Origin: Abyssibacter profundi
Lineage (GTDB): Bacteria > Pseudomonadota > Gammaproteobacteria > Nevskiales > OUC007
Assembly: GCF_003151135.1 (NCBI RefSeq)
Contig: NZ_QEQK01000003.1
Location: 1 to 64,000, forward strand
Length of the DNA stretch: 64,000 bases
Direction: 5' to 3'
A program made the translations under genes and the position numbers. Below the pieces are notes generated by a model. That model was not told where the DNA came from. It saw only the letters and a list, made by a program, of their open reading frames with translations, and did not search any database. Within the stretch, counting starts at the first letter, position 1, and every line of letters starts with the position of its first letter. This document shows positions 16,278 through 25,263 of this stretch, in pieces.

Positions 16278-16694
16278 ATGGATATCGAAACCCTCGCCGA
16301 CAATTTTGAACTCCTGGGCCCCTGGGAAGAGCGCTACCGCTACCTGATCGACCTGGGCCGCCAGTTAGACGCGATGCCCGAGTCGGAGAAGACCGAGCAG
16401 ACGCGGGTGCGTGGCTGCATGAGCCAGGTCTGGCTGACCCACGAGGTGACCGACGATGAGCCACCACGCTTTCGTTTTCGCGGCGACTCGGATGCGCACA
16501 TCGTCAAGGGGCTGATCGCCCTGCTGTTCATGGCTTATTCCGGCAAGACGGCCGAAGAGATCCGGGAGACCGATATCAAGGCGTTGTTCGGCCGCCTCGG
16601 TCTGGAGAGCCACCTGTCGATGAATCGACGCAATGGCTTCTACGCCATGGTGGAACGGATTCGCAGCCTGGCGGGCGCATCCACGCCCGCCTGA
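16278..16694 (+). CDS. sufE: SufE-family sulfur acceptor protein
   Basis: A 138-residue SufE/CsdE protein that takes persulfide sulfur from a cysteine desulfurase for iron-sulfur cluster assembly. The acceptor cysteine is C47 in RVRGCMSQVWL, and MNRRNGFYAMVERI near the end is conserved in the family. No sufBCDS genes are adjacent. Divergent from the channel gene; followed 4 bp after its stop by the long palindromic repeat. SufE versus CsdE cannot be separated here. Confidence 0.9.
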   Translation: MDIETLADNFELLGPWEERYRYLIDLGRQLDAMPESEKTEQTRVRGCMSQVWLTHEVTDDEPPRFRFRGDSDAHIVKGLIALLFMAYSGKTAEEIRETDIKALFGRLGLESHLSMNRRNGFYAMVERIRSLAGASTPA

Positions 16695-16698
16695 GTTC

Positions 16699-16882
16699 TA
16701 GGGAAGCACTGACTCATTCGCGCCGCCAAGTTGCAGGTGCAATCCAGACGGAACGGGCCGGTTTTCCCGCGATCCTGCGTCCTCGTTCGCTGACTTGGAC
16801 TAACCAAGAGGCACTCACTCCACCTGGGCTCGCGGGAAAACCGGCTCCGTCTTGGTGGTGCGAATGAGTTAGTGCTTCCCTA
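16699..16882. repeat. 184-bp palindromic repeat (long copy of the GGGAAGCACTGA family)
   Basis: The ends are inverted copies, TAGGGAAGCACTGACTCATT and its complement, matching 22 of 23 positions. A second, inner inverted pair (AGACGGA..GCCGGTTTTCCCGCGA) makes most of the element foldable into a long interrupted hairpin. Related copies are at 31612-31714 and 62325-62384, and a single arm at 21607. It has no coding capacity, so it is a MITE- or REP-like non-autonomous element. It sits just after the sufE stop and may also end transcription. Confidence 0.8.
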
Positions 16883-16890
16883 AGGCTTCC

Positions 16891-17553
16891 CTAAACATCC
16901 AAGCGACGCGAGCGTCGGCCACCTAGCGGGAGCTCGTGCAGCCAGACTCCCGGTGTCGAGGGGCCGGACAGCTGGATCAGCGCCTTGGCCACGGCATCGA
17001 CCGATATGGCTCGGTACTGCATGGGTAGGAGCGGATTGAGCAGTGGTGCCAGCCGCTGCCCCACGGCCTCGGCCGTGCGGTGTTCATCCCGGTCACCCAG
17101 CAGCAGCGATGGTCGGACGATATGGACCGTGTCCAGGCGAATCCGGCGCAGGCCCGCCTCCATCTCGCCTTTGACCCGGCTGTAGAAGCTGGGCGAGCGT
17201 CGACTGGCGCCCATGGCCGAGACGACGGTAAAAACCTCAACCCCGGCCCGCGAAGCCCGTTCGGCGCAGTGCAGAACCAGATCGCAGTCCACGGCACGCA
17301 GGCCATCGCGGCCCGCCTTGCTCTGTGTGGTCCCCAGGCAGCAAATCACCGCACGGGCACGGACCGCGTCCGTTAGCTCCGGTGCTCGGTCGAAGTCGAC
17401 CACCCGCGCCGGCAAGCCTTCGACGGCAGTCGTATGGCTGCGCACGATGGCATGGCCTGGCGTCTGGGCGGCGGCCAGTTGTCGGCAGACCGCGCGGCCG
17501 ACAGCGCCCGTGGCGCCGAGCACAGCGACGTCGGCTGCATGCTGTTTGGTCAA
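16891..17553 (-). CDS. NAD(P)-binding Rossmann protein (NmrA/HTATIP2-like)
   Basis: A 220-residue atypical SDR. The cofactor motif GATGAVGR is near residues 14-21 and the segment FTVVSAMGASRRSPSFYSRVKGEME gives a Tyr-x-x-x-Lys pair, followed by the HIVRPSLLLGDR segment typical of HTATIP2-like and YwnB-like proteins. The reaction is unknown. Lone gene, convergent with the repeat at 16699-16882. Confidence 0.75.
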   Translation of the reverse strand: MTKQHAADVAVLGATGAVGRAVCRQLAAAQTPGHAIVRSHTTAVEGLPARVVDFDRAPELTDAVRARAVICCLGTTQSKAGRDGLRAVDCDLVLHCAERASRAGVEVFTVVSAMGASRRSPSFYSRVKGEMEAGLRRIRLDTVHIVRPSLLLGDRDEHRTAEAVGQRLAPLLNPLLPMQYRAISVDAVAKALIQLSGPSTPGVWLHELPLGGRRSRRLDV

Positions 17554-17802
17554 TGCGGTGTCTCCCTCGCAGTGAATCCGGAGGCGCGTCAGCAGAATTC
17601 GGACTCAGGCCCGGCCCTACGACGGGTCGCCATCCACGCCGGTGCACCCTAGCACGGCATCACCTTGCTACGGCCGGCTGTCGGCATGGCGGGTCTGTCA
17701 TGGAACTGTTGGCCGAGTGCGTTGATAATCCCCACGACTGTTCTGGCCGCAGGATTGCGGCTCATCAAAGAATCGGACTGACCGACAAGGAGACAGGACG
17801 CA

Positions 17803-19803
17803 ATGGATTATCTGGTCACGGGGGCTACCGGCTTCATCGGACGTTTTCTGGTGGAGGCGCTTGCGAAGAGAGGAACGGTACACGTGCTCGTGCGCCCGCA
17901 ATCGGCCGATAAGTTCGAGGGGCTGCAACAGCGGCTGGGCGACCTGGCCGATCAGCTCAAGCCGGTCTGGGGTGACATTGCCGAGTCACCGGTGATTACC
18001 GACGCCAAGGCGCGCAAGGCACTGGTCGGAAAGATCGACCATGTGTTCCATCTGGCGGCCGTCTATGACATGAACATGGACGATGAGGTTGCCGACCGGA
18101 TCAACAACGAGGGCACGCGTAATGTCGTGGCCATGGTCAATGCGCTGGCCTCTAAAGAGCGCACGCCGATTCTGCACCACGTGAGTTCCGTGGCCGTGGC
18201 TGGCGGCGACTTCAGCGGCACCTTCACCGAAGACATGTTCGACGAGGGGCAGTCGCTCAACCACCCTTATTTCCGGACCAAGTACCAATCAGAAGGCATC
18301 GTGCGCGACGAGGCCACGGTACCGATTCGCATCCATCGGCCGGGCATGGTGCTGGGCCATTCGGAAACCGGCGAGATCGACAAGGTCGACGGCCCGTACT
18401 ACTTCTTCAAGGCCATCCAGCAGATTCGCGACCACATCCCGAAGTGGATTCCGCTGCTGGGTGTCGATGGCGGCAAGATGCCGCTGGCGCCGGTGGATTA
18501 TGTGGTCGACGCCATGGTCTATCTGGCGCATCAGGAAGGGCTGGATGGCCGGACCTTCCACCTGGTCGAAACCCCGGCGCCCAGCGTGGCCGAGGTGATG
18601 TCGGCCTTTTTCAGCGCTGCCCACGGCCCGGAGATGGCCTTCACCTTCGATGCCCAGGGCCTGCCGACACTACCCGGTGCACTGCGCGGCCGAATCGGCC
18701 AGCTGCCGGGGCTGGATCTGGCCAAGCGTGGGTTGTCCAAGACGCTGGGAATTCCGATCTCCGTATTCGGCTACATCCGCAGCCAGGCCGAGTTTGACGA
18801 TGCGCAGACCCGCCATGCGCTGGCCAACTCGGGCATTAGCTGCCCGCCGCTGTCCAGCTATGCCGAGGTCTTGTGGCGCTTCTGGGAAACCCATTTGGAT
18901 ACCCACGTCTCGGTGAGCAAGTCGCTGCTCAAGCGTGTGAGTGGCAAGACGGTGCTGATCACCGGTGCGTCTTCGGGGATCGGCTTCACCACCGCCAAGA
19001 AGCTGGGTAAGGCGGGCGCCAAGGTCTTGCTGGTGGCCCGCACCCGCGAAAAACTGGAAGAGACCCAGCAGGTCATCGAGCGGCTGGGTGGACAGGCCTG
19101 GGTTTATCCCTGCGACCTCAACGACATGGAGGCCATCGACGAGATGGCCAAGCAGGTGATCGCCGAGCATGAGCACGTCGATATCCTGATCAATAACGCC
19201 GGCCGCTCGATCCGCCGCAGCGTGGCCGAATCGCTGGACCGTTTCCATGACTTTGAGCGCACCATGCAGCTGAACTACTTCGGCAGCGTGCGGCTGATCC
19301 TGGCGCTGTTGCCGTCCATGACCAAGCGCAAGAAGGGACAGATCATCAACGTCTCCTCGATCGGGGTGCTGACGAACGTGCCGCGATTCTCCGCCTATGT
19401 GGCCTCCAAGGCGGCTCTGGATGCGTTCGGTCGCTGTCTGTCGGCGGAGATCAAGCACACGGGGATCGAGATCACCACGATTTACATGCCGCTGGTGCGC
19501 ACACCGATGATCGCGCCGACCAAGTTGTATGACTATGTGCCGACCTATACGCCGGACCAGGCGGCCGATCTGCTGGTCAAGGCCATTGTCGAACGGCCCA
19601 AGCGCATCAAGACCGCGCTGGGGCAGGCGGGCGAGCTGTCCTACGCCTTGTGGCCCAAGGTCAACGATTTCATCCTGTCGCAGGGCTATGCGCTGTTCCC
19701 GTCGTCGTCGGCGGCGCGCGGAGGCGAGCCCAAGAACGTGGATGATCGACTCACACCCAAGGGTGTGATCTTTGCAAATCTGTTCCGCGGTACTTATTGG
19801 TAG
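17803..19803 (+). CDS. Fusion-type fatty acyl-CoA reductase (alcohol-forming), Marinobacter FAR-like
   Basis: A 666-residue two-domain enzyme. The N-terminal reductase domain starts with MDYLVTGATGFIG and contains YDMNMDDEV and HRPGMVLGHSETGE; the C-terminal SDR domain (from about 378) has TGASSGIGF, NNAGRSIRRS and catalytic YVASK. Length, domain order and long stretches such as RFHDFERTMQLNYFGSVRLI match, from memory, the Marinobacter enzyme Maqu_2220, which reduces acyl-CoA or acyl-ACP to fatty alcohol in two steps for wax esters. No wax synthase gene is in the window. RBS AAGGAGA is close to the ATG. A terminator follows. Confidence 0.88.
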   Translation: MDYLVTGATGFIGRFLVEALAKRGTVHVLVRPQSADKFEGLQQRLGDLADQLKPVWGDIAESPVITDAKARKALVGKIDHVFHLAAVYDMNMDDEVADRINNEGTRNVVAMVNALASKERTPILHHVSSVAVAGGDFSGTFTEDMFDEGQSLNHPYFRTKYQSEGIVRDEATVPIRIHRPGMVLGHSETGEIDKVDGPYYFFKAIQQIRDHIPKWIPLLGVDGGKMPLAPVDYVVDAMVYLAHQEGLDGRTFHLVETPAPSVAEVMSAFFSAAHGPEMAFTFDAQGLPTLPGALRGRIGQLPGLDLAKRGLSKTLGIPISVFGYIRSQAEFDDAQTRHALANSGISCPPLSSYAEVLWRFWETHLDTHVSVSKSLLKRVSGKTVLITGASSGIGFTTAKKLGKAGAKVLLVARTREKLEETQQVIERLGGQAWVYPCDLNDMEAIDEMAKQVIAEHEHVDILINNAGRSIRRSVAESLDRFHDFERTMQLNYFGSVRLILALLPSMTKRKKGQIINVSSIGVLTNVPRFSAYVASKAALDAFGRCLSAEIKHTGIEITTIYMPLVRTPMIAPTKLYDYVPTYTPDQAADLLVKAIVERPKRIKTALGQAGELSYALWPKVNDFILSQGYALFPSSSAARGGEPKNVDDRLTPKGVIFANLFRGTYW

Positions 19804-19832
19804 GCCTTCGGCCCACTGCATCTTGCAGGACG

Positions 19833-19870
19833 AACCCCGATCCGGCGCCGGCCGGGTCGGGGTTCTTCGT
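19833..19870 (+). terminator. Rho-independent terminator after the acyl-CoA reductase gene
   Basis: AACCCCGATCCGG pairs with CCGGGTCGGGGTT around a short GC loop, and the downstream side runs into TTCTTCGTT. It starts 29 bp after the stop codon, so transcription of the reductase gene should end here. Confidence 0.75.
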
Positions 19871-19902
19871 TCATTGACAGCAAAATTCTGTAGCCTTTTG
19901 CC

Positions 19903-21609
19903 ATGAGTCTCGGTTGGCGACATTGGAGCGTTGCGTTTGCGGTGGCCGTGCTACTGCATGCGAGCTTGCTCGCCTTGCGCTGGGGCTGGAACGAGCGCCA
20001 GGTTCAGCGCAGCGTGGTTACGCTGGATTTGCAGACCCCCGATAATCTGCCCGATCCCGTGCCGGTATCGCTGCCCAGCTCGCTGGCCTTTGCCTGGCAG
20101 TTGGGGGCCGAGCCGGACACCACCCGACCACTGCCCGATACACCGCCTCCTGCGACCGGGCGCGGCGGCGCGCTGTCGGCCACGTTGGGTGGCCAGTCGC
20201 TGGGCCTGGAGGCGCTCACCGGGCCGGCGGTGGCCGCGGCGGCTGATCTCGCCGCCAGCGCGCCGGCCTCGCAGCCGGCGGCCACACCAGCGCCGCCCCC
20301 GCCCGCGCCCCGGCCAGCGACCCCCTCCGGCGGTGTGTCTGCCGGGCTGGCTCGCAGCGAACCGCCCCCGGCGACGGCTGTCGCGGAATCGGAAGAACCC
20401 GCTGAGCCGACCGCGCCCGTCGAGCCGGCGACGACAGCTGCCGTCGTGCCCGGTCCTGCGCCACCGGATCAGGTGCGTCTGGTGCGGGCACCGGATGCCG
20501 ATGAGGAAGAGGACGAGGAGGATGCGCGCGACGAGCCCTTGCCGGAGCCGGCGACCGCCCCGGTGGAGACGCCGGAGGATGCTGTTGCCCAACAGGCGTC
20601 GGTCGCGCCTGCACTGGGGTTGTCGGATTCGCTGGGTCTGCCCAGCGCCAGCGAAGTTTCCACGCCGGAGCAAGCCCCGACGGAGGCGGATTCCGCACCG
20701 CCGACCGCCGAGCCTGCGCAGTCGCAGTCGCAGTCGCAGTCGCAGCCGGACCGGCCGTCGCGTGTGGCCGAGCTGGATCAGGCCATCGATCAGGCCTTGG
20801 CGCAGACGGTGCAACCGATCGAGCCCCTGGATTTCCCGCCGCCATCCACGCCGACGCCACCACCGGCGACCCGCGCGGCACCGGCCAGTGGCGACGTGGA
20901 CCGGGCATTGAGCGAGACGCTGGATCAGCTCGCGCGCGTGCGGCCGGAAAGCCGGTCACCGCCCGTGGACTATCGGCTGCCGCCACCGTCCTTCGAGCCT
21001 GATCCGGCGGATCAAACTCCGCAGCGTCGCGCACCCAACCGCAATGCGGAGATCTCCCGTGCGCTCACGGGGGTGCAGTCGCAGTTCGGACGTGACGAGC
21101 GCGTGCCGAACCTGCCGCCGCCGGCCGCCGCGCCGAGCCCTGAGGCTCGCTCGGGTCACTCGGGTCGCTCGTCGGTGCCCGCTCCACCGCAACCGCCAGC
21201 GGCGGCTACCCCCAATCCTGGCGCGACGCCCGGCCTGGCCGGTGGCCCGGCAGGCACCGTGTCGGGACGCCGCGCCGACCCACGTTACGACCCCAACGGG
21301 CGGCCCGGTGCCTACTCGGTCGATGCCAATGATTTCTTCTCTCGCATCGCCGACCACATCTTCCGGGCCAACGATCGCTTTATCGGGCGACTGCCACCCG
21401 ATGCGCCGCGGGTATTCCTCGACGTGCGCTTTACCATTGACCGGGCCGGTCGGGTCATGACCGTGGACCTGTTGCGTAGCTCCGGGGATGCCCGCCTGGA
21501 TCAGGCGGCGCGTGAAGTGATCTGGCGGGCGTCGCCCATGCCGGCACTGGCGCAGGACATGGTGAGCGAAACACTGGAGTTGACCTTTCCGGTCGTGGTG
21601 GCCCGCTAG
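19903..21609 (+). CDS. TonB-like energy-transducer protein with a very long Pro/Ala-rich spacer
   Basis: A 568-residue protein: N-terminal membrane anchor (residues 8-25), a Pro/Ala/Glu-rich periplasmic spacer of over 400 residues, and a C-terminal TonB-type domain (from about 475: DVRFTIDRAGRVMTVDLLRSSG to the end). The spacer holds an acidic block (DEEEDEEDARDE), an (SQ)n run and three related helices, AELDQAIDQAL, DVDRALSETLDQL and AEISRALTGVQSQF, each followed by a proline triplet. TonB proteins move energy to outer-membrane receptors, but no exbBD or receptor is nearby, so this could be a TolA- or TonB-like envelope linker of other use. The stop codon is part of a repeat remnant. Confidence 0.75.
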   Translation: MSLGWRHWSVAFAVAVLLHASLLALRWGWNERQVQRSVVTLDLQTPDNLPDPVPVSLPSSLAFAWQLGAEPDTTRPLPDTPPPATGRGGALSATLGGQSLGLEALTGPAVAAAADLAASAPASQPAATPAPPPPAPRPATPSGGVSAGLARSEPPPATAVAESEEPAEPTAPVEPATTAAVVPGPAPPDQVRLVRAPDADEEEDEEDARDEPLPEPATAPVETPEDAVAQQASVAPALGLSDSLGLPSASEVSTPEQAPTEADSAPPTAEPAQSQSQSQSQPDRPSRVAELDQAIDQALAQTVQPIEPLDFPPPSTPTPPPATRAAPASGDVDRALSETLDQLARVRPESRSPPVDYRLPPPSFEPDPADQTPQRRAPNRNAEISRALTGVQSQFGRDERVPNLPPPAAAPSPEARSGHSGRSSVPAPPQPPAAATPNPGATPGLAGGPAGTVSGRRADPRYDPNGRPGAYSVDANDFFSRIADHIFRANDRFIGRLPPDAPRVFLDVRFTIDRAGRVMTVDLLRSSGDARLDQAAREVIWRASPMPALAQDMVSETLELTFPVVVAR

Positions 21610-21633
21610 GGAAACACTGATGGAGCGCAACTA
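21607..21633. repeat. Solo arm of the GGGAAGCACTGA repeat family
   Basis: TAGGGAAACACTGATGGAGC resembles one end of the palindromic elements at 16699, 31612 and 62325. Its first three bases are the stop codon of the TonB-like gene. The other arm is not present, so it is a decayed copy. Confidence 0.5.
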
Positions 21634-21636
21634 GCC

Positions 21637-22023
21637 GTGCAGATTGACGACAGATTACGACGTGCGGCCCTGGCCGAAGCCCTGGCGGCGGTCGGGGCAC
21701 GGCGGCGCCGGCCGGTGCGCTACGCCTGTGTGGCTGAGCGCTGGGCAAAAACCGGCTTGCGTCGATCGGACCTGGACCACTGTGTCGATCGCCTGGTCCA
21801 GCGCCGAGGTGCCTGTCTGCGTTTTGCTGCGGGGCAGGGCGACTGGCTGCTTTCACTCACGCCTGCAGGCGCCAGTCAGCTGCGCAAGCAGCGAGCGTTG
21901 TGGTCGCCGGCGGGCCTGCGCAATGCGCTGAGTTTGCGGCGGCGGCGCTTGCGCCAGCGCGCCCGTCAGGTCTGCGCTGGGACCGTGGTGAGGCCCTCAG
22001 TGGAGCGCCGCCAACCGGCTTAG
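21637..22023 (+). CDS. Hypothetical small basic protein
   Basis: A 128-residue Arg-rich protein from a GTG start 27 bp after the TonB-like gene. Residues 5-75 (AALAEALAAVGARRRRPVR...LTPAGASQL) could form a winged-helix-like fold, but no family is recognised. The C-terminal third is low-complexity and Arg-rich (LRRRRLRQRARQ). Codon use is compatible with a gene, yet there is no strong RBS, so it may also be a spurious frame. Confidence 0.4.
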   Translation: MQIDDRLRRAALAEALAAVGARRRRPVRYACVAERWAKTGLRRSDLDHCVDRLVQRRGACLRFAAGQGDWLLSLTPAGASQLRKQRALWSPAGLRNALSLRRRRLRQRARQVCAGTVVRPSVERRQPA

Positions 22024-22058
22024 CCGCTTGGGGGCGCCGCTCCCTTTGCAGGGCAAGG

Positions 22059-22090
22059 CCCACAACCGGTGCGCAGGCACCGGCTGTGGG
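22059..22090. terminator. Strong hairpin between convergent genes
   Basis: CCCACAACCGGTGC pairs with GCACCGGCTGTGGG (13 of 14 positions) around the loop GCAG. It lies between the ends of the 128-residue ORF and the DUF885 gene. No T-run follows on either side, so it could be a bidirectional terminator, an RNA-stabilising hairpin or a repeat. Confidence 0.5.
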
Positions 22091-22117
22091 TCTGAAGCAG
22101 CCTCGCCCGCAGGGCTA

Positions 22118-23941
22118 CTAGTCTTGCTGCGCTTGCACCCAGTCATTGACGCGGCCTTCGAGCAGGTCCAGCGGCATGGCGCCGGCGCCCAGCACGGTGT
22201 CGTGGAAGCCGCGGATGTCGAATGCATCGCCCAGTGTGGCTTCGGCCTCTTCGCGCAGTTGCTTGATGCGTAGCTGTCCGATCTTGTAGGCGAGCGCCTG
22301 GCCCGGCCAGACGATGTAGCGGTCGACTTCCACCGTAATGTCGTGTTCGGTCTTGCCGGCATTCGCCTTGAAGAAGTCGATGGCCTGTTGGCGCGACCAG
22401 CCCAGCGCGTGCATACCGGTATCCACCACCAGGCGGATGGCCCGCCACATTTCATAGGTCAGTGCACCGAATTCGGAGTAGGGGTCGGTGTAAAAGCCCA
22501 TCTCCTTGCCCAGGCTTTCGGCATAAAGCCCCCAGCCTTCGACGAACGCGGTGTGCCCCCAGCCATAGCGGCGGTACCAGGGCAGATCGCCCAGCTCCTG
22601 CTGAATGGCGATTTGCAGGTGATGGCCCGGCACCGCCTCATGCAGCGTCAGCGCTTCCATCTCCCACTTGGGGCGGGTGTCCAGTGCGTAGGTATTGGCG
22701 AAGAAATTGCCCGGCCGGCCGGCTTCCAGCGAACCGGGCTGGTAGTAGGCCGTCGTCTGGGATTTTTCGGCATAGGCCGGCACCGGCACCACACCGTAGG
22801 GCGTGCGGGGCAGATGCCCGAACAGTTTGACCAGCTCGGGGTCGGCGCGCTTGGCGATGTCGCGGTAGGCGCTTAGCAGGGCCTCGGGCGTGTCGAAGTA
22901 GAACGCTGGGTCACTGCGCAGTTTGTCGAAGAACGACGCCAGGTCACCGGCATGGCCTGTCTTGCGCATCACGGCGATCATGGCCTGGCGGATGCGGCGG
23001 ACTTCGGCCAGGCCGATGTCGTGAATCTGCTGCGGTGTCAGATCTGTTGTGGTCCGAACCTTGACGTTATGCGCGTACCAGGCCTCGCCATCGGGCAGAT
23101 CGGTCATGGCGATGGACTCGCGCGCGCGCGGCAGGTAGACCGTGGTGAAGAACTCATGCAGACGCATGAAGGCCGGACGCAGCTCGGTGCGGTACAGGGC
23201 TTCGGCGCGCTGCTTCAACAATGCCTGCTGGTCGGCGGATATCGACTCGGGCATGCGCTGGAACGGAGCCAGCAGCGGGCTGTCGGCCGGCGTTTCAGGA
23301 ATCTGATTGAGGATTTGCTGCGGGACTTCACGCAGCGTGATCCGCGGCGGGGTGGCCCCCACTTCCAGGCCGCGTTGCAGCCAGATCAAGGTGTTGTCGA
23401 CCAGTGACTCAATGCCATCCATACGGCTGAGTAGCGTCTGGTAATCATCGACGCTGCGGGTTGGCATGATCGAGAGAATCTGGGCCAGGTTCTGATGAAT
23501 GCCGGAGAGCTGGTTGATCGGCATCTCATCATTGAAGAACCGCTGCGAGGCGACGTCCATGCGCAGTTGGCTGACGATCAGGTCGTAGTTGAAGCGCGTT
23601 TCGGCATCCAGAGCCCGGCGATCAATCGATTCCAGAATCTGCAGCGACCGCCGCGTGTCTGCCTCGCGGCGGCGCGTGGCCACGCGGGAATTGTCGGTCC
23701 AGCGATCCTGGTAGCGGTCGATACCGAAGTAGGTCCCGAACTCCGGTTGCTCCAGCAGCACCCAGTCGAAGTACAGATCCGTCAGGGCTTTAAAACGGGC
23801 GGCCTCGCTCTCTGCACTGCCGGGCTCGGCCAGCGCCGCTTCGCGTTCCAATAGCGCCTGTCGCTCGCTGGTGTAATCGGCCCAGGCCACGGGTGCGGCC
23901 AGCAGGCAAAACGCGGTTAGCCATCCAAATCGTCTCAACAT
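22118..23941 (-). CDS. DUF885 family secreted protein (putative metallopeptidase-like)
   Basis: A 607-residue exported protein with signal peptide MLRRFGWLTAFCLLAAPVAWA. The family hallmark HEAVPGHHLQ near residue 440 resembles an HExxxGH metal site, and the surrounding ETWGW/WGLYAESLGKEMG region (VEGWGLYAESL) is also conserved; DUF885 proteins are often annotated as uncharacterised zinc peptidases, with little direct evidence. Start at 23941 gives the clean signal peptide; a start 18 nt upstream would spoil it. Followed by nothing on this strand; aroF lies 32 bp upstream on the same strand. Confidence 0.85.
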   Translation of the reverse strand: MLRRFGWLTAFCLLAAPVAWADYTSERQALLEREAALAEPGSAESEAARFKALTDLYFDWVLLEQPEFGTYFGIDRYQDRWTDNSRVATRRREADTRRSLQILESIDRRALDAETRFNYDLIVSQLRMDVASQRFFNDEMPINQLSGIHQNLAQILSIMPTRSVDDYQTLLSRMDGIESLVDNTLIWLQRGLEVGATPPRITLREVPQQILNQIPETPADSPLLAPFQRMPESISADQQALLKQRAEALYRTELRPAFMRLHEFFTTVYLPRARESIAMTDLPDGEAWYAHNVKVRTTTDLTPQQIHDIGLAEVRRIRQAMIAVMRKTGHAGDLASFFDKLRSDPAFYFDTPEALLSAYRDIAKRADPELVKLFGHLPRTPYGVVPVPAYAEKSQTTAYYQPGSLEAGRPGNFFANTYALDTRPKWEMEALTLHEAVPGHHLQIAIQQELGDLPWYRRYGWGHTAFVEGWGLYAESLGKEMGFYTDPYSEFGALTYEMWRAIRLVVDTGMHALGWSRQQAIDFFKANAGKTEHDITVEVDRYIVWPGQALAYKIGQLRIKQLREEAEATLGDAFDIRGFHDTVLGAGAMPLDLLEGRVNDWVQAQQD

Positions 23942-23973
23942 TTTGTCTCCCCTCCCCAAGCAATCCGTGCGGG

Positions 23974-25047
23974 TCAGGCGCTGGCGCGCTGAGCCCGTGA
24001 GCGACGCGCATGGACCGCGCCGGCCAGCTCCCGCAGCAAGCCGTCGGAATCCTCCCAGCCGAGGCAGGCATCGGTAATGCTTTGACCGTAGGTCAGCGAC
24101 TCGCGCGGGCCGATCTTCTGATTGCCTTCGACGAGATGGCTTTCGATCATCACGCCCATGATGCGGGCATCACCACCGGCGATCTGCCGGCCCACGTCTC
24201 GGCCCACATCCATTTGCAGCCGATGTTGCTTGCGGCTATTGGCGTGGCTGAAGTCGATCATGATGCGCGGCGGCAGATCAGCCGCCTCGATCAGTTTGGC
24301 TGCGGCATCGACACTGTCGGCGTCGTAGTTTGGCCCTGAGGCCCCGCCGCGCAGGATGACATGCGTGTTCGGGTTGCCCGTGGTGTTGAAGATGCCGGTC
24401 ATCCCTTCCTTGGTCATGGACAGGAAGTGATGCGGATGCTGTGCGGACATCACGGCGTCGGCCGCGATTTTCACGCTGCCATCCGTGCCGTTCTTAAAGC
24501 CCACCGGGCAGGACAGGCCCGACACCATCTCGCGGTGAACCTGGGATTCCGTCGTGCGGGCGCCGATGGCGCCCCAGCTGACCAGATCCGCCACGTACTG
24601 CGGCGTGAGGATGTCCAGGAACTCCACACCCGCGGGCACCCCCATGTCATTGAGGTCGATGAGTAGTTGTCGCGCCGTGCGCAGGCCCTTGTTGATGCGG
24701 TAGCTCTCGTCGAGGTCCGGGTCGTTGATCAGCCCCTTCCAGCCCACGGTGGTCCGGGGCTTTTCGAAGTACACCCGCATCAAAATGAGCAGGTCTTCGC
24801 CCAGGGCTTCGCGCAGTGGCTGCAGCCGCCGGGCGTAATCAATGGCGGCCTCGGGGTCATGAATCGAGCAGGGGCCCACCACGACCAGTAGCCGATCATC
24901 GTCGCCGGTGAGCACTCGCTGGACTTCGGTCCGCGTGCGCGACACCAGGTCGCTGGCGGCTTCGGTCAGCGGGTGCTCGGCCTGGATCAGAGCCGGCGTG
25001 GCGACCGGGCGGATGGAGTCGATGCGCAGATTTTCGGTGGGTTGCAT
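23974..25047 (-). CDS. 3-deoxy-7-phosphoheptulonate synthase, AroF/G/H type
   Basis: First enzyme of the shikimate pathway, joining phosphoenolpyruvate and erythrose-4-phosphate; 357 residues, normal for the type I-alpha family. Metal ligands are recognisable in GPCSIHDP, DFSHANS, IESHLVEG and TDACLGWED. The N-terminal region carries the feedback-inhibition segment, but which amino acid inhibits it cannot be read, so the F/G/H letter is left open. The ATG at 25047 fits the family start; an earlier TTG would add ten unconserved residues. Confidence 0.93.
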   Translation of the reverse strand: MQPTENLRIDSIRPVATPALIQAEHPLTEAASDLVSRTRTEVQRVLTGDDDRLLVVVGPCSIHDPEAAIDYARRLQPLREALGEDLLILMRVYFEKPRTTVGWKGLINDPDLDESYRINKGLRTARQLLIDLNDMGVPAGVEFLDILTPQYVADLVSWGAIGARTTESQVHREMVSGLSCPVGFKNGTDGSVKIAADAVMSAQHPHHFLSMTKEGMTGIFNTTGNPNTHVILRGGASGPNYDADSVDAAAKLIEAADLPPRIMIDFSHANSRKQHRLQMDVGRDVGRQIAGGDARIMGVMIESHLVEGNQKIGPRESLTYGQSITDACLGWEDSDGLLRELAGAVHARRSRAQRASA

Positions 25048-25263
25048 GGTGAGGCTGCCAGAACTGTCGGATCGCAAAGGGTCGCCATGCTAGCAAAGTG
25101 GCTCGCTATACTTCAGACCTTCAAAGCCCGTCGAGACGAACGGGATCACGCAGACGGCCCGTCGATCTGGGTCGGGGCGAGCGGGCCGGATGCCATGCGG
25201 GTGGATGGCCTGCCCATACCCTTGCCGGCAGACGGCCGGTGAGCGACAGAAGGTTGCGAAGGA

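Noticed and set aside
18670-19923. A 417-codon minus-strand open frame across the acyl-CoA reductase gene
   Set aside because: Shadow of a real gene with conserved domains on the plus strand; low-complexity Gln/Arg/His composition.
20719-20745. Tandem CAGTCG units that look like a short array
   Set aside because: They encode an in-frame Ser-Gln run in the TonB-like spacer; there are no spacers as in a CRISPR array.
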